From Lautropia sp. (lineage in GTDB: Bacteria; Pseudomonadota; Gammaproteobacteria; Burkholderiales; Burkholderiaceae_E): a stretch of DNA of 64,000 nucleotides. Position numbers and translations under genes: made by a program. Shown piece after piece: positions 40,749 to 48,753 of this stretch. Every line of letters begins with the position of its first letter. Position 1 is the first letter of the stretch. Location: the NCBI GenBank assembly GCA_030528325.1, contig JAUMZD010000001.1, forward strand, positions 106,920-170,919. Direction: 5' to 3'. The notes below the pieces were generated by a model. It was not told the DNA's origin and searched no databases. It saw only the letters and a program-made list of their open reading frames with translations.

Positions 40749-41666
40749 ATGTCCTTCATGTTGTCGCAATCACCGATACCCGGCTACGGGCTGATGCTGC
40801 TCGCCGGCACGCTGCTGCTGGGCAGCGCCCTGCCCTCCCAGGCTCATGAGCTGAAAGTCCGGACGACGCGGGCGCTCTCCCTGCACGCCGGCCCTTCGGT
40901 CGATTATCCGCGGGTTCGACGTCTGCGCACCGATGCACGGCTGATCATCCACGGGTGCCTGCCGGACTATGGCTGGTGCGATGTGGGCCTCGACGATCAG
41001 CGGGGATGGGTGGAAAGCGCCTATCTGGTGATCCCGGTCGATGGGCGCTTCCGGCCCGCCTATCGCGTTGCCCCGATCGTGGGCGTGCCGATCGTCCATT
41101 TTGCCATCGGCCCCTACTGGACGCGCCACTACCACGGGCAGCCCTGGTTCGATGACCCCCGCTATGCGCCCGCCATCCAGGCATGGCGCGTGCAGAGCCG
41201 CATCGGCAACACGGTGATCGAGTACGAGGAACACATACCGGTCTATCCGTCCCACCGGCGGCCGCCCCCCGGCCATTACCCGCCGGGCCATTACCCACCC
41301 GGCGTGTATGCCCCGCCACCTGCGTACCGCCCCGCCCCGGTCTACGAGCCGCCGCCCGTGTATCGCCCGGCCCCGACCTATGGGCCGGGTTATGAGCCGC
41401 CGCTCTACATCCCGCCCTCCGAGCGGGGCCCTTACCCGTCGGCCCCGCGGCATGGATATCCGGGCCCGCATCACGACAGCTGGCACCAGCCACGGGTGCA
41501 GCCTCCTCCGCCGGTCCATCGACCCCCGGTCTACCAGCCGCCAGCCTGGCGGCCAGCGCCCGGCTATATTCCTCCCGGTGATGTCCATTCCGGGCACCAG
41601 CCGCCAGAGCCACTCCCAACCCACGAGATCAACCGGGTGATGCCGGGTGGCCGATCCCTGAAATGA
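40749..41666 (+). CDS. Secreted SH3-domain protein with a proline/tyrosine-rich tail
   Basis: A 305-residue exported protein. It starts at the ATG at 40749 after a strong AGGAGG, with a signal peptide ending near SALPSQAHE (residue 34). Residues about 35-95 are a bacterial SH3 (SH3b) domain, with RALSLHAGPSVDYPRVRRL and the ending CDVGLDDQRGWVESAYLV; such domains often bind peptidoglycan. From residue 175 the protein is dominated by Pro, Tyr, Gly and His, with PPGHYPPG and YRPAPVYEPPPVYRPAP repeats, a flexible region seen in cell-wall-spanning proteins. A role at the cell wall is inferred. The next gene (DUF3293) follows after 12 bases and is probably co-transcribed. Confidence 0.8.
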   Translation: MSFMLSQSPIPGYGLMLLAGTLLLGSALPSQAHELKVRTTRALSLHAGPSVDYPRVRRLRTDARLIIHGCLPDYGWCDVGLDDQRGWVESAYLVIPVDGRFRPAYRVAPIVGVPIVHFAIGPYWTRHYHGQPWFDDPRYAPAIQAWRVQSRIGNTVIEYEEHIPVYPSHRRPPPGHYPPGHYPPGVYAPPPAYRPAPVYEPPPVYRPAPTYGPGYEPPLYIPPSERGPYPSAPRHGYPGPHHDSWHQPRVQPPPPVHRPPVYQPPAWRPAPGYIPPGDVHSGHQPPEPLPTHEINRVMPGGRSLK

Positions 41667-41678
41667 CTTGAGACAGGC

Positions 41679-42146
41679 ATGAACACGATTGAGCGCCCTT
41701 CGGCCGAGACGATCAAGGCCTACGAACAGACGGACTACTTTGCCGATGACCAGCCGCCCGTCAGGCTGCGCGTCCATGACACGGATGCACAGCATCAGGC
41801 ATGGCTGGCGCGGCATCAAGCCACATCGGCCAGCATCCTGACCGCCTGGAACCCCTTTGGCCAGGCACTGACGACCGAAGACAACGAGGCCCGTCAGGCA
41901 CGACTGCAGGCGGCCATCGAAGCTACCGGCCTGCCGTGGCTGACGGCTCGTGGCGAAGACCCCGAAGGCAGCTGGCAACCCGAACCCGGTTTCTGCGTCT
42001 TCAACGTACCGGATGGTCTGCTGAAACGGTGGCTGGTAGATTTCGAACAGAATGCCGCCGTCCGGCTTGAACGGGGACAGGGCTGCCAGCTCGTCTGGCA
42101 CCCGGTGATCGACACGCTGTTCGCGCAACCCCAGGGCTCGCCCTGA
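41679..42146 (+). CDS. DUF3293 domain protein
   Basis: A 155-residue cytoplasmic protein matching the DUF3293 family: the segment SILTAWNPFGQALTTEDNEA and the later WLTARGEDPEGSWQPEPGF are typical. The family has no assigned activity. It lies 12 bases after the SH3 gene on the same strand and converges on the M23 peptidase gene with a one-base gap, leaving no room for a separate terminator. Confidence 0.78.
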   Translation: MNTIERPSAETIKAYEQTDYFADDQPPVRLRVHDTDAQHQAWLARHQATSASILTAWNPFGQALTTEDNEARQARLQAAIEATGLPWLTARGEDPEGSWQPEPGFCVFNVPDGLLKRWLVDFEQNAAVRLERGQGCQLVWHPVIDTLFAQPQGSP

Positions 42147-42147
42147 C

Positions 42148-43080
42148 TCAACGGCTGCGCACCGGCCTGGCCTGCGCCGGCAGGAAGAGTTCCGGATCGA
42201 CCATCGTCCGGTTCAGGCTCACGGACCAGTGCAGATGAGGCCCTGTCACGCGACCGGTCTTGCCCACCGTGCCGATCCGCTCCCCCGCCCCGACTCGCCG
42301 CCCCACCTCGGTCTCGATGCGATCCAGATGGCAGTAGAGCGTCAGCAATCCCTCGCCGTGGTCGATCCAGACCGTATTACCGTTGAAGAAATAATCACCG
42401 GTGTCGATGACCACGCCTGGCGCTGCCGCATGCACGGGCGTACCAACCGGCGCCGCCAGATCCATGCCCCCGTGCGGATTGCGGGCCTGCCCGTTGAAGA
42501 AGCGCCGCAAGCCGAAGGAGCTGGATCGCGGCCCCTTGACGGGCTGGCGCATCCGGAGCGACACCGGGCCCGGCGTCGAATGGGTCGCGATGATCTGGCG
42601 GCTGTGCCGTCGCTCCCGCTCATGCCGGGCCAGCGCAGCCTCGCTGAGCGTGACCTTGCCGGGCGCCACGTTCAGGCGCTGCTCGGCGTACTGATGGGCA
42701 TGGATCGGCACCCGGATCTTTCGCCGGGCTCCCTGAGCGCCCGGGCTGCCTGACCTGCCTGTGCCCGACTCGACTTCGAGCGTCAACGCCTTCTCCGTGG
42801 TCGAAAGCGGAATGCCGAAGATGGCAAACCAGCCCTGCGTCGAGCCGCTCACCAGCACCGGCACCTGCTGCCAGAAAACCCTGGGCGGCTTCGGAGCAGC
42901 GCCCAGCGGCACCACGGCCACCCCGCCGGGCACGGCCCGCTCGCGGGGGAAGGCGGGTTTCACCGCTTTTCCGTCGTCCGCGGCCAACACCACCGGCAGC
43001 CCGGCAGGCAGCAGCCCGCTGGCGCCCAGCCATCCAAGGGTGCCCAGCGCGATCACCCGCCGTCTTTCCTTTGTTTGCAT
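42148..43080 (-). CDS. Exported M23 family metallopeptidase (LytM-type)
   Basis: A 310-residue periplasmic protein expected to cleave peptidoglycan cross-links, or to act as a scaffold if inactive. The signal (residues 1-33) contains ERRRVIALGTLGWLGASG, which has a Tat-like double arginine. The C-terminal lysostaphin-like domain has intact zinc ligands: HGGMDLAAPVGTP (H-x3-D), then GPHLHWSV (H-x-H), so it is probably active. The segment TVWIDHGEGLLTLYCHLD is also conserved. The open frame extends far upstream over the divergent DUF808 gene, but the ATG at 43080 (MQTKERRR) is the likely start. It is divergent from DUF808. Confidence 0.88.
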   Translation of the reverse strand: MQTKERRRVIALGTLGWLGASGLLPAGLPVVLAADDGKAVKPAFPRERAVPGGVAVVPLGAAPKPPRVFWQQVPVLVSGSTQGWFAIFGIPLSTTEKALTLEVESGTGRSGSPGAQGARRKIRVPIHAHQYAEQRLNVAPGKVTLSEAALARHERERRHSRQIIATHSTPGPVSLRMRQPVKGPRSSSFGLRRFFNGQARNPHGGMDLAAPVGTPVHAAAPGVVIDTGDYFFNGNTVWIDHGEGLLTLYCHLDRIETEVGRRVGAGERIGTVGKTGRVTGPHLHWSVSLNRTMVDPELFLPAQARPVRSR

Positions 43081-43143
43081 GCTCAAAATGCTTTTCTCCC
43101 GCACAATGGCCGATTCTCCCACGCGACCTGATAAGGAATCCGT

Positions 43144-44133
43144 ATGGCCGGCGCCAGCCTGCTGACTTTGATCGACGATATTGCCAGTCTGCTGGATGAC
43201 GTTGCCGTTCTGACGAAAAAGGCCGGCGCCAAGACCGCCGGCGTGCTCGGCGACGATCTGGCCCTGAATGCCCAGCAGGTGAGTGGCGTTTCGGTGGATC
43301 GCGAGCTGCCCGTGGTCTGGGCCGTGTTCAAGGGCTCTCTTCTCAACAAGCTGATCCTGGTGCCGCTGGCCCTGGCGATCAGCGCCTACGCCCCCTGGCT
43401 GGTGACGCCGCTGCTGACGATCGGCGGCCTGTTCCTCTGTTTCGAAGGCGCCGAGAAGGTGCTGGAGAAGCTCTTCCATCACGGTGAGGCGCCACCGGCT
43501 CCTGCCCCGACCGCCGACGGCACGCACGCAGGCGGCGGAGGCGGAGACGTCGCCAGCGGCGCTGCCGCACCCGGCAGCGATGGCACCGCCGTCAGCACAG
43601 CCGGCGACGAGCCGATGGATGAAAAGACCCGGATCAAGGGCGCCGTCCGTACCGACTTCATCCTGTCGGCGGAGATCATCGCCATCACGCTGGGGACGGT
43701 CGCCGATCAGCCCCTGGCAACGCAGGTGATGGTGCTGTCGGCCATCGCACTGATCATGACCTTCGGTGTCTATGGCTTCGTGGCCGGCATCGTGAAGCTG
43801 GATGATCTGGGCCTGTACCTGAGCCAGCGCCAGAACGGCCTGGCATGCACCATCGGCCGGGGCATCCTGCGGGCGGCACCCTGGCTGATGAAGGGCCTGG
43901 GCATCGCCGGTACGGCGGCGATGTTTCTCGTCGGCGGCAGCATCGTGCTGCATGGCGTGCCCGCCATCCACCATGCGATCGAACCCCTGCTCGCCCAGGT
44001 CGCCAGCTACGGTGCTTTCGTTCAGACACTCGCCTCGATGGCTGCCGATGCGGTCGTGGGTATCGCGGCCGGCCTGATCGTGGTCGCCGTCGTGACGCTG
44101 ATCCAGAAGATGCGCGGGAAACCGGCACACTGA
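43144..44133 (+). CDS. DUF808 (YedI) family inner membrane protein
   Basis: A 329-residue membrane protein of the DUF808/YedI family. It begins MAGASLLTLIDDIASLLDDV, the conserved N-terminus, and has hydrophobic segments near residues 65-100, 180-215, 250-275 and 300-320. The conserved GVYGFVAGIVKLDDLGLYL is present. A Gly/Ala-rich low-complexity insert at residues 118-155 (THAGGGGGD and similar) interrupts the usual loop. The family's function is unknown. It is followed by a very strong bidirectional terminator. Confidence 0.9.
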   Translation: MAGASLLTLIDDIASLLDDVAVLTKKAGAKTAGVLGDDLALNAQQVSGVSVDRELPVVWAVFKGSLLNKLILVPLALAISAYAPWLVTPLLTIGGLFLCFEGAEKVLEKLFHHGEAPPAPAPTADGTHAGGGGGDVASGAAAPGSDGTAVSTAGDEPMDEKTRIKGAVRTDFILSAEIIAITLGTVADQPLATQVMVLSAIALIMTFGVYGFVAGIVKLDDLGLYLSQRQNGLACTIGRGILRAAPWLMKGLGIAGTAAMFLVGGSIVLHGVPAIHHAIEPLLAQVASYGAFVQTLASMAADAVVGIAAGLIVVAVVTLIQKMRGKPAH

Positions 44134-44156
44134 AGCACAGGGCTGGCCATCACGGC

Positions 44157-44204
44157 AAAAGCCGATCATCCCGGGCTCACACGCGCGAGGGATGATCGGC
44201 TTTT
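44157..44204. terminator. Perfect 16-bp bidirectional terminator
   Basis: AAAAGCCGATCATCCC (44157-44172) pairs perfectly with GGGATGATCGGCTTTT (44189-44204) over a 16-base loop. The A-tract on the left and T-tract on the right make it an intrinsic terminator on both strands, serving DUF808 (+) and hmuV (-). Confidence 0.92.
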
Positions 44205-44294
44205 CCGTTTGTGGCGGTTCCCCGCTTCACCCGTCGGCGAATCGGCTGATGGCAGGCGACCGGGCTCCCTGCTGCCATCTGTCCGGCTCTGCCC

Positions 44295-45125
44295 TTACGG
44301 GCAGCCTTCTCCTTCAAGCGGCGGGGTCTCGAAGAGCACGAACGGCTGCTCCGGACGGCCCGGCATGCTGAGCACCGTGGCCTCGACGCGATAGACCTGC
44401 TGCAGCACGGTCGGGGTCAACACCTCGGCCGGCACGCCGTTGGCAACCTGGCTGCCCTGAGCCAGCATCAACAGGCGGTCACACCAGGCAGCGGCCAGAT
44501 TCACGTCATGCAGGATGACGAAGGCTGCGATACGTTCCTGTCGTGCCAGCGTCCGCACGGCATTCAGCAGCATCAGCTGATACCTCGGATCGAGGCTGGC
44601 CGTCGGTTCATCGAGCAGCAGCGCCCGATACTCCCCGGCACGCCGGGCCAGCAGCAGCTGATACAGCACGCGGGCGAACTGCACACGCTGCTGCTCGCCG
44701 CCCGAGAGACGCCGGTAGCGGCGGTCATACAGGTGCTCGACGCCGGCCAGCGCCAGGGCACGATCGAGCACCTGACGGTCTTCGGCCTGCCCGCCACCTG
44801 TAGCGCCGGCTTCGGTATGGGGGTAGGCCCCCATGCCGATGACGGTCTCGACCGGCAGATCGAATTGCAGCGAAGGGCTTTGAGGCAGCACGGCACGACG
44901 GCGGGCCAGCTCGCGCACGGCCCAATCGGTCACGGGCCTGCCTTCCAGATGAACCTGACCACCGGCAGGTTTCAGCTCACCCGACAGTACGGCCAGCAGT
45001 GTGGACTTGCCAGCCCCATTGGCCCCGAGCACGCCCATCACCTCGCCGGCGGGCAGGCTCAGATCGATACCTTTCAGCACCTGCTTGGTGCCCCGATAGG
45101 CCTGTACCTGTGTGGCGGTCAACAT
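44295..45125 (-). CDS. hmuV: Heme ABC transporter ATP-binding protein
   Basis: HmuV energises heme import across the inner membrane. The 276-residue protein has Walker A (GANGAGKST), the Q-loop (VLPQSPSL), the ABC signature RLSGGEQQRVQFARVL, Walker B (ALLLDEPTASLD) and the H-loop (FVILHDVNLAA). Its start overlaps the hmuU stop by one base, so ATPase and permease are translationally coupled. It is the last gene of the heme locus. Confidence 0.95.
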   Translation of the reverse strand: MLTATQVQAYRGTKQVLKGIDLSLPAGEVMGVLGANGAGKSTLLAVLSGELKPAGGQVHLEGRPVTDWAVRELARRRAVLPQSPSLQFDLPVETVIGMGAYPHTEAGATGGGQAEDRQVLDRALALAGVEHLYDRRYRRLSGGEQQRVQFARVLYQLLLARRAGEYRALLLDEPTASLDPRYQLMLLNAVRTLARQERIAAFVILHDVNLAAAWCDRLLMLAQGSQVANGVPAEVLTPTVLQQVYRVEATVLSMPGRPEQPFVLFETPPLEGEGCP

Positions 45126-46144
45126 CAGCGACTCCCCCGGCGAAGCAGCATCAGCAGGAAAGGCGCGCCCAGCAGGGCCGTGACGATGCCGATCGGCAGA
45201 TCGGCCGGGATCACGACGATGCGTGCCAGCCAGTCTGCCAGCGACAGGATGATGGCACCGGCAAGCATCGACAGCGGCAACAGCTGACGGTGATCGGCCC
45301 CGACGGCCAGTCGCACCAGATGCGGCACGACCAGCCCCACGAAACCGATGGTGCCGGTCACGGCGACGAGCGGCCCGGCGAGCAGCGCCACCAGCATGAT
45401 CAGTTGCCAGCGCAGCCGCTGCAGCTCGAAGCCCAGGTGCAGCGCCTCACGCTCGCCCAGCAGCAGCGCATTCAGCGCCTGCCAGCGCAACAGCAGCAAC
45501 AGCATCATGAAGGCCTCCCAGGGCACGAGCCACGTCAGCGTCTGCCATTCGGCCGCTGCCATGCTGCCCAGGTTCCAGAAGGTCAGCGTGCGCAGCTGCG
45601 TGTCGTCGGCCAGATAGGTGAAGACGCCGATCAGGGCGCCACAGAAGGCGTTGATCGCGATGCCGGCCAGCAGGATGGCGGCAGAGCCCGGCGAGCTTCG
45701 CCCGAGCTGATAGGCCGACAGCGTGGCAAACAGACTGCCTGCGAAGGCAGCACCCGCCACCACCCAGGGCATCGAGGCAAAACCGAACACGATCGCACCG
45801 ACGGCGCCGGCAGCGCCGCCAGCCGACACGCCGACGAGGCCCGGTTCGGCCAGCGGATTACGGAAAAGCGCCTGCATGACGGCGCCGGCCAGCGCGAGCC
45901 CCGCCCCGGTCAGCACGCCCAGCACGATACGCGGCAGCCTGATGTCAAACAGTACACCCTGCCACAGTTGCAGCGCCGGATCGGCCGCCTGAGAGGCCTC
46001 CGATCCACCCGACGACAGGGCGACCAGTTCACCCAGCCGGCCAAAGGGAATCTCGACGGCACCATTGAGGGCCGAACCGACGACGACGGCCAGCAACACG
46101 CCGGCCAGCAGGGTCAAACGCCAGAACAGCGCCGCAGGAATCAA
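45125..46144 (-). CDS. hmuU: Heme ABC transporter permease
   Basis: A 339-residue FecCD/BtuC-type permease with about ten membrane helices. Typical stretches are RLPRIVLGVLTGAGLALAGA (first family motif), NPLAEPGLVGVSAGGAAGA and the late TIGFVGLVVPHLVRLAVGAD, the loop that contacts the ATPase. Together with HmuT and HmuV it forms the inner-membrane heme importer. It overlaps hmuT by four bases. Confidence 0.95.
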   Translation of the reverse strand: MIPAALFWRLTLLAGVLLAVVVGSALNGAVEIPFGRLGELVALSSGGSEASQAADPALQLWQGVLFDIRLPRIVLGVLTGAGLALAGAVMQALFRNPLAEPGLVGVSAGGAAGAVGAIVFGFASMPWVVAGAAFAGSLFATLSAYQLGRSSPGSAAILLAGIAINAFCGALIGVFTYLADDTQLRTLTFWNLGSMAAAEWQTLTWLVPWEAFMMLLLLLRWQALNALLLGEREALHLGFELQRLRWQLIMLVALLAGPLVAVTGTIGFVGLVVPHLVRLAVGADHRQLLPLSMLAGAIILSLADWLARIVVIPADLPIGIVTALLGAPFLLMLLRRGSR

Positions 46145-47082
46145 GATGGATCACCCAACCCGGCCGACAGCAACCGCAGCGATTCACCCACGCGGGGGCC
46201 GAAACCGAGCATCAGCAGATCATCGAGCACGATGATGCGTTTGTTGCGTGCAGCCGGCGTGACAGCGATGCCCGGTTGCGCGAGGAAGGCATCGCCCCCT
46301 CCCTGGGCCAGCGACAGCGGCGAAGTCACGATGACATCCGGCCGCAGGGCGGCAACGGACTCACCGGAGACCGGCTTGTAACCCGCATGGCTGCCCGACA
46401 TCAGGTTGTCGGCGCCCAGCAGTTTCAGCTGCACGTCGATGGCCGTGTCCCGGCCGGCGGCCTGCATCTTGCCGGCATGGCTGCTCAGCACCAGCACGCG
46501 AGCCTTGCGCGGGGTGGCGACAGCCTTGTCCACCTCGGCACGGATGGCCTCGATCAGGGCGCTGCCCTTGTCCGGCACGCCCAGCAGCGTCGCCAGATCG
46601 TCGATTCGGGCGGTCAGCTCCTCGATCGAGGGCTTCAGCTCGAACTGCATCACCGGAAAACCCAGCCCCTTCAGACCCGCCACCGCCTGCGGCGGCCCGG
46701 CCTCGACCGGCGCGATGACGAGATCCGGTTTCAGCGAGGCCACGCCTTCGACGGAAAACTGGCGGAAATAACCCACCTGCGGCAGTTTCTTCGCCTCGGG
46801 CGGGTAGAGGCTGGAGGCATCGACGCCCACCACACGGCCCCCTTCTCCCAGGGCGAAGATGATCTCGGTCAGGGTACCCCCCATCGCCACGATCCGCTTC
46901 GCCTTCGCCGCCGAAGCCGCCCCTGCCGGGGTAGCCGATGCGGCATGTGCCGGGGCGTGAACGGCGCCAGGCGCCAGCACCCCGATGGCGCCGCCCAACG
47001 TCGTGCCCAGTCTCGCGCCCATCAGCAGCGTGCCGCTTTTTCTGAGCCAGGCCCGACGGCCGGCGTGGGTATGATCAGTCAT
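46141..47082 (-). CDS. hmuT: Periplasmic heme-binding protein
   Basis: A 313-residue class III substrate-binding protein that hands heme to HmuUV. The N-terminus GRRAWLRKSGTLLMGARLG has a twin-arginine pattern, so export by Tat is possible, and the signal ends near VHAPAHA. The mature part begins KRIVAMGGTLTEIIFALGEG and contains VVGVDASSLYPPEAKKLPQV, where the Tyr is at the position of the known heme-ligand Tyr of this family. It overlaps hmuS by eight bases. Confidence 0.93.
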   Translation of the reverse strand: MTDHTHAGRRAWLRKSGTLLMGARLGTTLGGAIGVLAPGAVHAPAHAASATPAGAASAAKAKRIVAMGGTLTEIIFALGEGGRVVGVDASSLYPPEAKKLPQVGYFRQFSVEGVASLKPDLVIAPVEAGPPQAVAGLKGLGFPVMQFELKPSIEELTARIDDLATLLGVPDKGSALIEAIRAEVDKAVATPRKARVLVLSSHAGKMQAAGRDTAIDVQLKLLGADNLMSGSHAGYKPVSGESVAALRPDVIVTSPLSLAQGGGDAFLAQPGIAVTPAARNKRIIVLDDLLMLGFGPRVGESLRLLSAGLGDPS

Positions 47083-48130
47083 GCAGGGGCTCCGAGCATT
47101 GTTTCACCATCAGGGCGCGCCAGTCCTTCAATTCCGGGATGCCGGGCTTGCGCAGGCCGAAGAACTGGGCGATCAGGTCGCCATTATCGGCGAACAGCTC
47201 GAGCGAGGTCACCGGACCATCGTCCGTGGGCTTGTGCACGACCCAGGACGAAGCGATGGCCGTGGTGTCCAGGTGCAGATTGAACTTGGGGTCGAGCACA
47301 TTGAACCAGGGGCCGGTGCGCATCAGCTTCTCGACCGGGCCACCGTGGATCTGCACCGTGCCACGGCTTCCCACGAAAACCATGATCGGCAGGCCACTGG
47401 CCGAAACCGCGTTCAGCACCTGCTCGACCGTATCGTTCGACACTTTCTGAGCCAGGTCGCTGCCTGCATTGCGGATGGCCGTGATGCGGCTCAGCTTGAG
47501 CTTCTGCAGCAGCGGGAAGAACTGGTGCGGGTCGGTCATGCCCAGCCATTCGTCACGCAGCGCCTGCCTGCCTGCGGCATCCAGATCTTCTCCGTGGTCG
47601 CTGACCGAAGGCGGCAGCGGCTCGAAGTCGGGCATGGCAGCTGCCTCATCCTCCGGGGCTGCAAATTCGTTCACCAGGGCATCCCAGGCGGCTGCATCGG
47701 TGTCATCGGTACGATAGATCTTGTGAACGGCCTCACCGAAGCGGTCGAAGAATTGCAGGCTGCGACGACCGCCGTCCTCCACTTCCCAGGCCGTGGCCCA
47801 CTGATCGAAGAACAGTCGCAGATCGATGTCCGGGCCAAGCACCAGGCCCATCTTGGGGCTGACCTGCACGTCCTCGAACTGACCATAGCGCTCGTGAACG
47901 CACGACGCATTGCGCGTCAGGCACATGATGCGGCCCAGACCACCCAGCTTCGGGAAGATTTCATGCGGCACGCACCGCAGGCGTTTCGCCTTGACGCCCT
48001 GATCCAGGGCGACCAAGGCCGCTTCCGGTACGCCCAAGCGCCTGGCCCGTTCACGAATCCGAAGGTTGGGTGTCTCGGCCACCAGGGCCTGATGACGTTC
48101 ACGCAAATCCTGCTGTGCAGTGCTATCCAT
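47075..48130 (-). CDS. hmuS: Heme-degrading / heme-carrier factor HmuS
   Basis: A 351-residue cytoplasmic HemS/ChuS-type protein that receives imported heme and stores, transfers or breaks it down. The two structural repeats typical of the family are visible: RIMCLTRNASCVHERYGQFE in the N-half and PIMVFVGSRGTVQIHGGPVE in the C-half, with LDPKFNLHLDTTAIASSWVV following. Its place upstream of hmuTUV is the usual order. Confidence 0.94.
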   Translation of the reverse strand: MDSTAQQDLRERHQALVAETPNLRIRERARRLGVPEAALVALDQGVKAKRLRCVPHEIFPKLGGLGRIMCLTRNASCVHERYGQFEDVQVSPKMGLVLGPDIDLRLFFDQWATAWEVEDGGRRSLQFFDRFGEAVHKIYRTDDTDAAAWDALVNEFAAPEDEAAAMPDFEPLPPSVSDHGEDLDAAGRQALRDEWLGMTDPHQFFPLLQKLKLSRITAIRNAGSDLAQKVSNDTVEQVLNAVSASGLPIMVFVGSRGTVQIHGGPVEKLMRTGPWFNVLDPKFNLHLDTTAIASSWVVHKPTDDGPVTSLELFADNGDLIAQFFGLRKPGIPELKDWRALMVKQCSEPLHD

Positions 48131-48154
48131 GATGGTGACGATTCCTTTTCAAAT

Positions 48155-48655
48155 TCATGACCGATCCTGTCGTCCAGACAGCAGTCTATTCTTCAACAGC
48201 TGCGGATCGGACACTTCCAGAACAACGATGTCCGGCGTATTGCCGCTGACGATACAAACATTGGGTTTCCGGACGAAATCTACAAAATACTTTTGGGCCC
48301 CGTCTCTGTACCACCCGGATACGATGCCAGGTATGCCCATGCCATTGGCCTGAATGGAAAGCCTCGGCTGACAGTCAGCGTAGAGATCGACTCGTGAGAT
48401 GTCGGCAAGCGGTACGTCCTTCGTATAGTGCGTGCTTTTGATCCGCAGCACCCCCTCATTGATCGACAGGGAACGGCTCTGAACCAGACCGAACATAGCT
48501 ATCAGCACCGGTAACAGCACCAACGCCATTCCCCACCCCGTCTTGCCCAGTGAAGCTCTCTTGATTCTGGCCACCAGGTAGAACAACCCCATGAGCGCGG
48601 CATAAACCAGGCCTATGAAAATCCACGGCCGAACCCCCAATGGCATCAGATCCAT
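48155..48655 (-). CDS. Small membrane protein with a bacterial PH-like domain, inside the heme locus
   Basis: A 166-residue protein with two membrane segments (about residues 10-28, WIFIGLVYAALMGLFYLVA, and 42-60, MALVLLPVLIAMFGLV), followed by a soluble domain of beta strands (LSINEGVLRIKSTHYTKDVP, ISRVDLYADCQPRLSIQANG, CIVSGNTPDIVVLEV) with the pattern of bacterial PH-like domains. AGGAG stands at ideal spacing before the ATG at 48655; a start 20 codons upstream lacks one. It lies 24 bases before hmuS and is on the same strand as the whole locus. A link to heme uptake is inferred from position only; it may equally be an unrelated insertion. Confidence 0.7.
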   Translation of the reverse strand: MDLMPLGVRPWIFIGLVYAALMGLFYLVARIKRASLGKTGWGMALVLLPVLIAMFGLVQSRSLSINEGVLRIKSTHYTKDVPLADISRVDLYADCQPRLSIQANGMGIPGIVSGWYRDGAQKYFVDFVRKPNVCIVSGNTPDIVVLEVSDPQLLKNRLLSGRQDRS

Positions 48656-48698
48656 ACACCAGCTCCTGCTTACACACTGCGCATGCCGACACCGACTG

Positions 48699-48736
48699 CC
48701 ACAGGCCATCCTCATCCAGCAGGATGCGGCCTGTGG
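48699..48736 (-). terminator. Hairpin downstream of the HmuY-like gene
   Basis: CCACAGGCC (48699-48707) pairs with GGCCTGTGG (48728-48736), and inside it ATCCT pairs with AGGAT. It lies 17 bases past the stop at 48754. There is no T-tract, so it may lower rather than stop transcription into the downstream heme genes. Confidence 0.5.
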
Positions 48737-48753
48737 TGGCGGCGAGCAGCGGG

